NCBI GenBank assembly: GCA_902826245.1
Contig: CADEEA010000004.1
Location: 1 to 64,000, forward strand
DNA: 64,000 bases
Source of the DNA: an uncultured Alphaproteobacteria bacterium
GTDB taxonomy: Bacteria; Pseudomonadota; Alphaproteobacteria; Caulobacterales; Aquidulcibacteraceae
Direction: 5' to 3'
The notes beneath the pieces are model-generated. The model saw nothing but the letters and a program-made list of their open reading frames with translations, was not told where the DNA came from and ran no database searches. Positions 16,067-24,622 of the stretch are shown piece by piece (position 1 is the first letter of the stretch; each line of letters starts with the position of its first letter). The translations under genes were made by a program, and so were the position numbers.

Positions 16067-17380
16067 TTACAACAACCTGATCCGCGGCTGCGCGCCGCCC
16101 ATCAACAGGTCCGTCAGAGCCCAAACCAGCGCGTCGAGACGATCGGGGCTGTGGTTGAAGCCCTCGGCGCCGAACGAACACATCTCGTCCTCCAACGCTG
16201 GAAACGCCGCGGCGTGCTTGACGCGACCCTGCGCATAGAATGCCGCTATCGGTTCGGCGCGCGCGCGCTTGCCTTCGCTCGCACGCACGAGGTGCACGAA
16301 AATGTCGGGCGCGGCCGCCTGTAGTACTGCCCGAACCATTTCTCCGCCATTGTTGGCTTCCGCGACAATCGCGTGTGCGCCAAGCGAACGCGCGAGCGAA
16401 GCAGCTTTTTGCGCCCATACATGAGGCGCAACGCCCTGCAGGCTTGAATCAGCGAGCACCAGGGCTTGACGGCGCCACCCCTCGCCCCAAGCGCCGGCGG
16501 CCACAATTCCGCAATGGTCGGCTTTTTCGCCAATGCTGGCGGGCGGATCGACCGCAACGACGATGCGATCGAACTCGCCATGCTCGCGCGTGCGCGCCGC
16601 TTCGAGGTCGGCGCGTCGCCACAGTGCGCCTTCGACATCTTCGACAAGCTCGCCCGAAAGTTCCTGGCGCTGGCGTGCTGAACCGGTCCAGCGCTGGTGC
16701 AACGCGTCGATGAAATCCGGCGCCAGATTGGCGGCGTTGGTCCAAGTAGCCGCGCGAGTAACCGCCGCATCCGGCTGCGCAATCAGCTGCTTCAGCGCAC
16801 GGATCGGCCGCGGCGTGGTCGTGACGGCCAGTCGCGGCGCATCGCCGAGGCGCATTCCGTGCGCAAGTGCGGCGAGCGTTTCGTCCGGATATGCCCAATA
16901 GCACAATTCGTCGGCCCAGGCTGCGTCGAATTGGGGGCCACGCAAGCTCTCGGGGTCTTCAGCCGAAAACCCAAACGCCTGCGCGCCATTCGCCCACACC
17001 AGCCGGCGCCGGCTGGCTTCGTAGTTCGGGCGCTCATATGGGAGTGAGCGTATCCCGGACTGTCCTTCGATCATCACTTCGCGCACGTCGTGAAATGTCG
17101 GCCCGATAAGAGCGATGCGGCTGGCGCGGCCACGGCGTCCGAGCGCGGAGACCCATTCCGCCCCCGCGCGCGACTTGCCGGCGCCGCGTCCGCCCAAGAA
17201 CAGCCAGGTGCGCCAAGCGCCCTCCGGAGCGCGCTGCGCGGACTGCGACCAGAAATCCCAATCATTCCTGAGCAGCTCCAGATCCGATGCGCTCAAGCAC
17301 GTCGAGAGGTGCGCCTGCAGCTGCTGCTGCAACGTAGCGACCAATGCGATGTCTGAGCTCGGCGCGTAATTGTTCTTCAT
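16067..17380 (-). CDS. GTA g2: terminase large subunit
   Basis: A 437-aa packaging ATPase/nuclease from ATG at 17380, with GGAG 7 nt upstream. Walker A is GGRGAGKS at 63-70. The Walker B-like acidic segment is FDAAWADEL. The C-terminal RNase H-fold nuclease includes the DRIVVAVDPPAS strand and the late ALVWALTDLL helix. It packages roughly headful host DNA. The start overlaps the end of g1 by about 119 nt, more than the other junctions. A TTG at 17296 would reduce this but lacks a ribosome site. Confidence 0.93.
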   Translation of the reverse strand: MKNNYAPSSDIALVATLQQQLQAHLSTCLSASDLELLRNDWDFWSQSAQRAPEGAWRTWLFLGGRGAGKSRAGAEWVSALGRRGRASRIALIGPTFHDVREVMIEGQSGIRSLPYERPNYEASRRRLVWANGAQAFGFSAEDPESLRGPQFDAAWADELCYWAYPDETLAALAHGMRLGDAPRLAVTTTPRPIRALKQLIAQPDAAVTRAATWTNAANLAPDFIDALHQRWTGSARQRQELSGELVEDVEGALWRRADLEAARTREHGEFDRIVVAVDPPASIGEKADHCGIVAAGAWGEGWRRQALVLADSSLQGVAPHVWAQKAASLARSLGAHAIVAEANNGGEMVRAVLQAAAPDIFVHLVRASEGKRARAEPIAAFYAQGRVKHAAAFPALEDEMCSFGAEGFNHSPDRLDALVWALTDLLMGGAQPRIRLL

Positions 17381-17837
17381 CTTGCTCCGGGGCTGTTGCG
17401 CGCTCGTCGGCCAGAAACTCCGCCACATCGCGTTCAGCCCGCACCAGGGCGACAACGGCCTTGGCGCGGCGCTCCGCTTCCGCCGCTTCGCCCGCGTTCA
17501 GAATGCTCGCGGTTTCATCCAACATTGACCGAAGGCGTGCGCCCAAATCCTTTGCCATCTTCCTGTCTGTCGCTTCCCGAATGGGCTGGCCCAATTTCTT
17601 GCCCACTTTTTCGACCGTGCCAGAACCATAAGCGGGTTCCGGTTCGGTCGGATTTTTTTTGCTGAGACCCAGGAGTTTCAAGGCCCGGAGGGTCGTGAAC
17701 GCGTGGGTAGCGGCGCTGAACCCCGCAATTTCTAAGGCCTCCTTCTCCGGCGTCGCGCAGCAATAGGACGCGCCCCAAGCGTCGGCCGTTCCAGGGGCGG
17801 CAATTCGGCGACGGGACACTAGCCAGAATTCGGCCAT
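17262..17837 (-). CDS. GTA g1-like protein (possible small terminase), start uncertain
   Basis: The open frame from ATG at 17837 gives 191 aa. The C-terminal half (from about residue 90: KMAKDLGARLRSMLDETAS, then RRAKAVVALVRAERDVAEFL) is charged, helical and resembles the poorly conserved g1 products that precede GTA terminases and serve as small terminase. The first 70 residues look weak and have no ribosome site. The true start may lie further in, leaving room for the GTA promoter between here and the divergent PBP gene at 17872. Frame choice is supported by the absence of a better frame and by position. Confidence 0.6.
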   Translation of the reverse strand: MAEFWLVSRRRIAAPGTADAWGASYCCATPEKEALEIAGFSAATHAFTTLRALKLLGLSKKNPTEPEPAYGSGTVEKVGKKLGQPIREATDRKMAKDLGARLRSMLDETASILNAGEAAEAERRAKAVVALVRAERDVAEFLADERATAPEQDEEQLRAELRHRIGRYVAAAAAGAPLDVLERIGSGAAQE

Positions 17838-17871
17838 ACCCTTATTGGACACCACGCTTTCGGAGACCTTC

Positions 17872-19890
17872 GTGAAAGACATCCGTCCAGGCCTGCAGCG
17901 CGGAATCGATTGGGCGAAGGTGCGCGCCGCGGCAGCGCGCCAACAGATGGAGCAAATGCTGCGCGAGCGCGCGCGCCTGACCTGGCGGCGGGTCGCCAGC
18001 ATCTGCGCCGGGGCGGTGCTGCTCATCGTCGTGTCGCTTTGGGTCTGGATCTATTGGGGCCTGCCGCGGGTTCCAAATGCCGACGCCCTGTGGGCGCTCA
18101 ACCGCCTGCCCTCCGTCATGTTTATCGACCGCGACGGCGACATTCTTGGCGTGCGCGGTCCCTATTATGGCCGCCGCTCGCGTTTGGCGGAATTGCCCGA
18201 TTACGTGCCCCAGGCCTTCCTCGCCATTGAAGATCGGCGCTTCTATCAGCACGAGGGCGTCGACCGTATGGCGGTATTGCGTGCGTTGCTCGCCAATATG
18301 CGCGCTGGAGAAACCGTTCAGGGCGCCTCCACGATCTCCCAGCAGCTCGCTAGGAATCTGTTCTTGACGCCGCGCCAGACGCTCAATCGCAAGCTGCGCG
18401 AAATGGTATTGGCCTCACGCATCGAACGCGTTCTGACCAAAGACGAAATTCTCGAATTATACTTGAACCGCGTTTATCTCGGCGACCAGGCCTACGGCGT
18501 AGACGCCGCCGCGCGCCGGTTCTTCGGCAAGTCATCGCAGCAATTGACGCTTGCTGAGGCGGCCATGCTTGCGGGCTTGCCAAAAGCGCCGTCGCGCTCA
18601 GCGCCGACGGAAAACCTCGAGCGCGCGACTGCCCGCCAGCGCTTGGTCTTGGACGCCATGGTCAGCGCTGGATTCATAACAGCTGAACAGCGCGACGAAG
18701 CGCGACGCGAGACTATTAGAGTCGCCCCACGCCCGAGCTCCGAGCGTTCGCTTGGCTACGCCTTCGACCTCGCGGTCGAAGAGGCGCGCGCAGCGATCGG
18801 CCCGGACGCTCCGGATTTGGTCATCCAAATGACCGTCGACACGGAAGTGCAGCAGGCGGCCGCCAATTCAATCAGACGTCGGCTAGGCAACCGCGCCTTC
18901 GGCCGCCGCCCCCTGCAAGCCTCCTTCATGGTAATCGACCGCGCGGGGGGCGTCCGTGCGCTGGTCGGGGGCACCGACTACAACACCTCCAAGCTTAATC
19001 GCGTCACCCAGGCGAACCGCCAGCCAGGCTCGGCGTTCAAAACCTTCCTCTACACCGCAGCGCTGGAGGCGGGCCTCGAGACTGAGGACGTGCGTTATGA
19101 CGAGCCCGTCGTCATCGATGGCTGGCGTCCGCGCAATTATGACGAAGACTACCGCGGCGCGGTGACGTTGCGCACTGCGTTCGCGCTCTCCATCAACACG
19201 GTTGCAGCCGAGATCTGCGCCGAGATCGGCCCCCAGCGCGTCGCCGACGTCGCCCGCCGACTGGGCATACGCAGCATGCCCGATCGCGGCAAATTCGTGC
19301 CGAATTCGATCTCGCTCGGTTCGGTCGAGACGACGTTGTGGGACATGACCGGCGCATTCGGAGCCTTTATGAACAACGGCAGGCCAGTTGCGTCACACAT
19401 CGTCGAACGCGTCACCAATTCCGCCGGCCAGGAACTCTACCGACGCCAAGCGCATGAGGTGCAACCTGTGCTCGACGAGGAAGTCGTGCGCCGCATGAAT
19501 TCCATGATGGGCGCGGTAGTGCTGCGCGGCACTGGCACGGGCGCGCAGCTCGAGGGCCGCGATGTCGCTGGCAAGACCGGCACCAGCTCCGATTGGCGCG
19601 ACGCCTGGTTTGTCGGCTACACCGCTGACTTCACCGCAGGCGCCTGGGTTGGCTACGACAACAACACCTCCATGGATCACACCACTGGCGGCTCAATCCC
19701 GGCGCAGATCTGGGCCGACACGATGCGCGTCGTCCATCGCGACGTCGAACCCCACCCGCTTCCCGGCATCGAGCAGCCCGCCCGCTCGCCGCGCGAAGTG
19801 GAAATGGCGAGCTTCTTCGACGAATTAGCTGACGCCTTCAGCGAGTCCGGGGTCGAATTTCCCGACGAGATGCCGCAGATTTTTCAGTAA
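17872..19890 (+). CDS. bifunctional penicillin-binding protein (PBP1A-like)
   Basis: Class A PBP of about 672 aa from GTG at 17872 with GGAG 6 nt upstream; a TTG 27 nt earlier is unlikely. A cytoplasmic basic N-terminus precedes one membrane helix (about 42-62). The GT51 transglycosylase has the EDRRFYQHEGVD motif and GASTISQQLARNLFL. The transpeptidase has QPGSAFKTF (SxxK serine), SINT (SxN) and GKTGTS (KTG). It polymerises and cross-links peptidoglycan in the periplasm. Divergent from GTA g1 and 2 bp from the ABC-F gene downstream. Confidence 0.93.
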   Translation: MKDIRPGLQRGIDWAKVRAAAARQQMEQMLRERARLTWRRVASICAGAVLLIVVSLWVWIYWGLPRVPNADALWALNRLPSVMFIDRDGDILGVRGPYYGRRSRLAELPDYVPQAFLAIEDRRFYQHEGVDRMAVLRALLANMRAGETVQGASTISQQLARNLFLTPRQTLNRKLREMVLASRIERVLTKDEILELYLNRVYLGDQAYGVDAAARRFFGKSSQQLTLAEAAMLAGLPKAPSRSAPTENLERATARQRLVLDAMVSAGFITAEQRDEARRETIRVAPRPSSERSLGYAFDLAVEEARAAIGPDAPDLVIQMTVDTEVQQAAANSIRRRLGNRAFGRRPLQASFMVIDRAGGVRALVGGTDYNTSKLNRVTQANRQPGSAFKTFLYTAALEAGLETEDVRYDEPVVIDGWRPRNYDEDYRGAVTLRTAFALSINTVAAEICAEIGPQRVADVARRLGIRSMPDRGKFVPNSISLGSVETTLWDMTGAFGAFMNNGRPVASHIVERVTNSAGQELYRRQAHEVQPVLDEEVVRRMNSMMGAVVLRGTGTGAQLEGRDVAGKTGTSSDWRDAWFVGYTADFTAGAWVGYDNNTSMDHTTGGSIPAQIWADTMRVVHRDVEPHPLPGIEQPARSPREVEMASFFDELADAFSESGVEFPDEMPQIFQ

Positions 19891-19892
19891 CG

Positions 19893-21719
19893 ATGGCGGT
19901 CCGGCCGGCACTTGCGAGCGCGAAAGGCTTGCGCCTGTCTTTGGGGCAGGCGCCGCTGTTTCGCGATGCGGAGTTTTCGCTGCATCGCGGCGAGCGTGTC
20001 GCGCTGATCGGCGCCAACGGCGCCGGCAAAACGACACTGATGCGTATGCTGGCCGGGCTGGTTGAGCCTGATGCGGGCGAAATCGCGATCGCAAGCGGCG
20101 CCACCATTGCCTTTGCGCCGCAGGAATCGGACTTCGCGGGTTTCTCGACTCTGCGCGACTATTCGTGCAGCCGTAGCGCCGAACGCAATGGCGTCGGCGC
20201 GCCGCCCCACGCGGGCGAAGCGGCGCTGGACGGTTTTGGCTTGTCTCCGGACCAGGCCACCACTCCACTTTCCGGCGGCGAAGCAAGGCGCGCCGCGCTG
20301 GCGCGCGCGTTTGCATGCGATCCCGATGTTCTGTTGTTGGACGAGCCGACCAATCACCTCGACATCGCTTCGATCGAAGACTTAGAGGAGCGCCTCCGGG
20401 AATATCGAGGCGCCTGCCTGATCATTTCCCACGACCGGCGCTTCCTAGAACGCGTATCGACAGCAACGCTTTGGTTGCGGCAGCAAAAACTGATCAAACT
20501 CGATCGCGGCTTCGCGCATTTCGAGCAATGGGCCGAGAGCGTCGAGGTTGAAGAGGCACGCGAGCTCGCGCGACTCACCACGCAGCTGAAGGCGGAAGAA
20601 CATTGGCTGCGCCGCGGCGTTACTGCGCGTCGAGCGCGCAACGAGGGGCGCAGGCGCAAGCTCGTGGCGTTGCGCGCAGAGCGAGGCGAACGCGCACGCC
20701 AGATGAGCAATGCCAGCGCAGCGCTCGCCGCCGAGCGCGGGGCCGAATCCGGCAAACTCGCGATCGAGGCGCGCGGGCTATCGAAATCCTATGGCGATCG
20801 AACGCTCATCGCCGACTTCTCCCTGCGCATCATGCGCGGCGACCGCGTGGGCATTGTCGGCCCTAATGGCGCGGGGAAGACCACCCTGCTCGAGTTATTG
20901 TTGAAAACGCGCGCGCCGGACAAAGGCGAGGTGCGTCACGGTGAAAACCTCACTGTCGCTTACGTGGATCAGGCTCGCGCCATCATCGACCCGCAGCAGA
21001 CATTATGGGAGACGCTGGCGCCGGGGGGCGGTGACCAAATCGTCGTACATGGCCGCCCGCGCCATGTGGCCGCTTATGCGCAGGACTTCCTGTTCGCTCC
21101 CGCGCAGTTACGCCAACCGATCGCGGCGCTCTCGGGGGGCGAACGTAACCGCGTGGCGCTCGCCCGCGCATTGGCGCAGCCGGCAAACCTGCTGGTGCTC
21201 GATGAACCAACCAACGACCTGGACATGGACACCTTGGATGCGCTCGAGGCCATGTTGGAGAATTACGACGGCACGGTGCTGCTGATCAGCCACGACCGCG
21301 CCTTTCTCGACGGCGTCGTCACGCAGATCATAGGCCCAATCGCCCCCGGCAAATGGGCCGAGACGCCCGGCGGCTGGAGCGATTTCGAGCGTGAACATGG
21401 CGGTTTCAGCACGCCCGTCGTCCGGAGGCGAAGTCCCGAGCCGCCGCGGATTGCAGCGTCCGCCCCCAAGAAAGCGACCAAGCTCAGCTACAAAGACGAG
21501 CGGCGCACCGCCGAGATTGAGGCTGCACTGCCCAAACGACGCGACGAGATATCGGCGCTGGAGCGGGCGCTGTCGGCGCCAGGGGCGTTCGATCAGGGCG
21601 CCGAGACCTACGAAGAAAACGCCCGCAAACTCGCCGCCGTACGCGCCCAGCTTGAGGCCGAAGAAGCGGAATGGCTGGACATCGAGCTGAGGCGCGAGGA
21701 ATTGGCGCGCGATCAGTAA
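19893..21719 (+). CDS. ABC-F family ATPase (Uup-like)
   Basis: A 608-aa soluble protein with two ABC nucleotide-binding domains and no membrane segments. Domain 1 has Walker A GANGAGKTT (about 50), signature LSGGEARRAALARA and Walker B LLLDEPTNHLD. Domain 2 has Walker A GPNGAGKTT, LSGGERNRVALARA and LVLDEPTNDLD. A basic linker joins them, and a charged C-terminal coiled coil (about 530-608) resembles the DNA-binding tail of Uup. ABC-F proteins act on ribosomes or nucleic-acid structures. Starts 2 bp after the PBP gene and is likely co-transcribed. Confidence 0.92.
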   Translation: MAVRPALASAKGLRLSLGQAPLFRDAEFSLHRGERVALIGANGAGKTTLMRMLAGLVEPDAGEIAIASGATIAFAPQESDFAGFSTLRDYSCSRSAERNGVGAPPHAGEAALDGFGLSPDQATTPLSGGEARRAALARAFACDPDVLLLDEPTNHLDIASIEDLEERLREYRGACLIISHDRRFLERVSTATLWLRQQKLIKLDRGFAHFEQWAESVEVEEARELARLTTQLKAEEHWLRRGVTARRARNEGRRRKLVALRAERGERARQMSNASAALAAERGAESGKLAIEARGLSKSYGDRTLIADFSLRIMRGDRVGIVGPNGAGKTTLLELLLKTRAPDKGEVRHGENLTVAYVDQARAIIDPQQTLWETLAPGGGDQIVVHGRPRHVAAYAQDFLFAPAQLRQPIAALSGGERNRVALARALAQPANLLVLDEPTNDLDMDTLDALEAMLENYDGTVLLISHDRAFLDGVVTQIIGPIAPGKWAETPGGWSDFEREHGGFSTPVVRRRSPEPPRIAASAPKKATKLSYKDERRTAEIEAALPKRRDEISALERALSAPGAFDQGAETYEENARKLAAVRAQLEAEEAEWLDIELRREELARDQ

Positions 21720-21817
21720 GTTCTTGTTAACCTTCACTGCGCCTAGTCAGGGTTCGGAAACCTTTGTTTACGCCCTCGTCGTATGTAGTGGCGGTTATCC
21801 GGAGCTGAGCCGCCCCC

Positions 21818-22900
21818 ATGTCGCAATCGCGCTTCGCCAAACTGGTCGATCTGGCCAAGTCCACCGACGGTGAACAACGGCGTGAGTTGCTGCGGCAGGT
21901 CACCGACCTGTTCTTCCAGAGCGCAGGTTCGCGTAACGAGCGTGAGACGGCGCTGATGGGCGACGTGCTGCAAATGGTGGCCGTGGAGATGCAGGAAGGC
22001 GTGCTGGCGGAGCTGGCGAACCGCTTCGCCGACGCGCCGGACGCGCCAGTTGGGCTGATGCGGGATCTTGCCAGCCATTCTTTCGAAGTCGCCGCTCCAG
22101 TGCTGCGCCGTAGCGTCGCGCTGGATGAATCGACTTTGCTCAGGATCGTCAATTATCAGAGCCAAGAGCACGTCAAGGCGGTGGCGCAGCGCCCCATCGT
22201 GCCTGAAGCTGTGTCTGACGCGATTGTGCGTATCGGTGACGACCACGCGCTCGACGCGCTGATCCGCAACGACGGCGCCAAGATTTCACGTCCAAGCATG
22301 GAGGCGGCCGTCGACCGCGCTCAGAACAGCGCCTTGCTGCACGAGGCCGTGGTCAAACGGCGGGACTTACCTCTCGACCTGCTGAACGAAATGTATTTCG
22401 TGGTCGAAGCGCGCCTGCGAGAGCAGATCATGGGGCGCAATGCCGCCGTCGATCCTGCGACACTCGAAGCCGCCTTGACCAAGGCGCGCCATCGTATGCG
22501 CAAATCGGCGCTTGAAATGAACGCCGAGACCCGCAACGCCAAAGCGTTCATACTGGCAAAGAAGAACAGCGGCGAATTGAGCGCCCGCTTGCTCGTGTCG
22601 CTTTATCGCGAATCCAAGCAAGCGCATTTCCTGTTCGGCTTGGCCGAGATCACCGGCGTCGACTACGAAACCGCCGCCGACCTGCTCGAGCGCCAGGATA
22701 TCGACGGCCTCGCCATGATCTGCCGCGCCGCGAATATCGAACGCCCGCTCTTCGTCACGCTCGCGGTGATGACCTGCGGCGGCGACGACGCCATGGCCAA
22801 GGCGGAAGAGTTCGGCAAGATGTACAATTCGGTTCCCGTAGAAGCCGCCCAACGCGCGATCCGGTTTTTCAAAGTGCGCAAGGCGGCGGAGGCGGCTTAG
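21818..22900 (+). CDS. DUF2336 domain protein
   Basis: A 360-aa, largely alpha-helical soluble protein with the DUF2336 repeat-like layout: an N-terminal LVDLAKSTDGEQRRELLRQVTDLF, then regularly spaced helical pairs resembling HEAT repeats, including LANRFADAPDAPVGLMRDLA. The family is almost restricted to alphaproteobacteria and has no firm function. About 100 bp upstream hold a possible promoter. The stop overlaps the convergent prfC stop by 4 nt. A second, more divergent DUF2336 gene lies at 40298-41512. Confidence 0.88.
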   Translation: MSQSRFAKLVDLAKSTDGEQRRELLRQVTDLFFQSAGSRNERETALMGDVLQMVAVEMQEGVLAELANRFADAPDAPVGLMRDLASHSFEVAAPVLRRSVALDESTLLRIVNYQSQEHVKAVAQRPIVPEAVSDAIVRIGDDHALDALIRNDGAKISRPSMEAAVDRAQNSALLHEAVVKRRDLPLDLLNEMYFVVEARLREQIMGRNAAVDPATLEAALTKARHRMRKSALEMNAETRNAKAFILAKKNSGELSARLLVSLYRESKQAHFLFGLAEITGVDYETAADLLERQDIDGLAMICRAANIERPLFVTLAVMTCGGDDAMAKAEEFGKMYNSVPVEAAQRAIRFFKVRKAAEAA

Positions 22901-24531
22901 GAGCGCTCCTTCGTCGCACTGAACCGCACTCTCGGGTTCTTTTCCTGCACGTAACCGATCTCCCAAGCGCTCTTGCCGAGATACACTGGCGCGTTGTCGA
23001 CATCTTCCGCCATTTGCATCTTGGACTTTTCCGCGAACGCTTCGAGGTCGGCGCGGGCGTCGGCGCTGACCCAGCGCGCGGCCTGGTAGGGCGAAGTTTC
23101 GAAAATCACTTCGAGGCCGTATTCGGCCTTCATGCGCTCATCGAGCACATCGAATTGCAGCGCGCCGACCGCGCCGACGACGAGATCGCCGCCGGTCACC
23201 GGCTTGAACACCTGCGTCACGCCCTCTTCGCCCAACGCCTCCAGCGCCTTGCGCAAATGCTTCTGCTTCAGCGGATCGCGCACGCGCACGCGCTTTAGAA
23301 TTTCCGGCGCGAAATTCGGAATGCCTGAAAAAACGACGTCTCCGCTTTCCGAGAGCGAGTCTCCGACACGCAGACCGCCATGGCTCGGAATGCCGATGAC
23401 ATCGCCGGGAAACGCCTCGTCGGCGATCTCGCGCTCCTGCGCCAGGAACATCAGCGGGTTGTGCACGTTGAAACCCTTGCCCACAGCGCTCTTCAACGTC
23501 ATGCCGCGCTTGAACCGCCCCGAGCAGATGCGGAAGAAGCCGACGCGGTCGCGGTGCTTGGGGTCCATGTTGGCTTGAATTTTGAAAATGAAGCCGGTGA
23601 CCTCCTCGCCACCCGTCTCGATTTCGACTGGCGCTGCTTTCACCTGCGCTTTTTGCGGACGCGGCGCCGGCGCATGTGCGGCAAGCCCCGCCAGCAACTC
23701 CAACACTCCAAATCGGCGCAGCGCCGAGCCGAAATAAACCGGCGTCAAATGCCCTTCGCGGAAGCTCTTCACGTCGAACTGAGGCAGGCCCGCGCGCGCG
23801 AGTTCTGCTGTTTCCTCCAACTCGACACGTACATCGTCGTTCACATCGACCAGGAAGTCATTGCCGCCCCGTTTCTGGCGTTCTTCGCTGGCGAATCCTT
23901 GCTCTCCCGCTTCAAGGCGCCTGAAGGGCACGAACTCGTCCTTCGTCAGATCGAGCATGCCGGCAAAGCGCTGACCGGAGGCGGCGGGCCAGTACATCGG
24001 CGCAGTGTCCATAGCGAGCTTCTGATGAATTTCATCCAACAGCGCAAACGGGTCCTGCGCTTCGCGGTCCATCTTGTTGATGAAGGTGGTGATCGGGATA
24101 TCGCGTAGCCGGCAGACCTCGAACAGCTTCAGCGTTTGCGGCTCGATGCCCTTCGCGGCATCCAACACCATCACCGCTGAGTCCGCCGCCGTTAGCGTCC
24201 TGTACGTATCTTCTGAGAAATCCTCGTGGCCGGGGGTGTCGAGCAGATTGAACACCAGGTTCTCGTGCTCGAACGTCATCACCGAGGCCGACACCGAAAT
24301 GCCGCGCTCGCGCTCTATCTTCATCCAATCGGACTTAGTGCGCCGCGCCGCACCGCGAGCAGCGACCACGCCGGCAAGATGGATCGCCCCGCCCGCGAGC
24401 AGCAGCGATTCTGTCAGCGTGGTTTTGCCCGCGTCCGGGTGCGAGATGATCGCAAACGTGCGCCTTCGGCGCGCTTGCGCGGCGGGAAAACGCAAATCTT
24501 GTGCGGCTTCGGCGGCGGGGGTGGCTGACAT
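22897..24531 (-). CDS. prfC: peptide chain release factor 3
   Basis: Translational GTPase of 544 aa from the ATG at 24531 that recycles RF1/RF2 from the ribosome. G1 is SHPDAGKTTLTE, switch I RRTKSDWMKIERERGISVS, G3 DTPGHEDFSEDTYRTL and G4 NKMDREAQ. The RF3-specific C-terminal domain follows (for example VVGAVGALQFDVLDERMKAEY). The longer upstream frame has no ribosome site and overlaps the acyltransferase gene, so it is not used. A peculiarity is the alanine-rich insertion GVVAARGAARR in front of the switch I region. Convergent with DUF2336. Confidence 0.95.
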   Translation of the reverse strand: MSATPAAEAAQDLRFPAAQARRRRTFAIISHPDAGKTTLTESLLLAGGAIHLAGVVAARGAARRTKSDWMKIERERGISVSASVMTFEHENLVFNLLDTPGHEDFSEDTYRTLTAADSAVMVLDAAKGIEPQTLKLFEVCRLRDIPITTFINKMDREAQDPFALLDEIHQKLAMDTAPMYWPAASGQRFAGMLDLTKDEFVPFRRLEAGEQGFASEERQKRGGNDFLVDVNDDVRVELEETAELARAGLPQFDVKSFREGHLTPVYFGSALRRFGVLELLAGLAAHAPAPRPQKAQVKAAPVEIETGGEEVTGFIFKIQANMDPKHRDRVGFFRICSGRFKRGMTLKSAVGKGFNVHNPLMFLAQEREIADEAFPGDVIGIPSHGGLRVGDSLSESGDVVFSGIPNFAPEILKRVRVRDPLKQKHLRKALEALGEEGVTQVFKPVTGGDLVVGAVGALQFDVLDERMKAEYGLEVIFETSPYQAARWVSADARADLEAFAEKSKMQMAEDVDNAPVYLGKSAWEIGYVQEKNPRVRFSATKERS

Positions 24532-24622
24532 GATGGGCGGAGCGCTCTTTTGGAGCGGCGCGTTTACGCTGGGGCGACGCTGGTGGCAACCTTGGGTTTG
24601 ACCCAAGCGGCCATCGGCATAG

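Larger units (their letters stand above)
4463..17837 (-). mobile_element. RcGTA-type gene transfer agent structural cluster
   Basis: About 13.4 kb, sixteen genes on one strand in the order known from Rhodobacter capsulatus GTA: g1 (poorly conserved), terminase, portal, g3.5, protease, capsid, g6, g7, g8, g9, g10, g10.1, g11, g12, g13, g14 and g15. Most junctions overlap or are within 15 nt. No integrase, repressor, replication, lysis or tail-fibre genes are present inside the cluster, which separates it from a prophage. Every frame is open with no obvious decay, so it could still make particles that package host DNA. Regulators and lysis genes would be elsewhere in the genome. Confidence 0.9.

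Noticed and set aside
4463..17837. Possible prophage
   Set aside because: There is no integrase, attachment site, repressor, replication or lysis gene, and the gene order and sizes match RcGTA. Hence a gene transfer agent, not a prophage.
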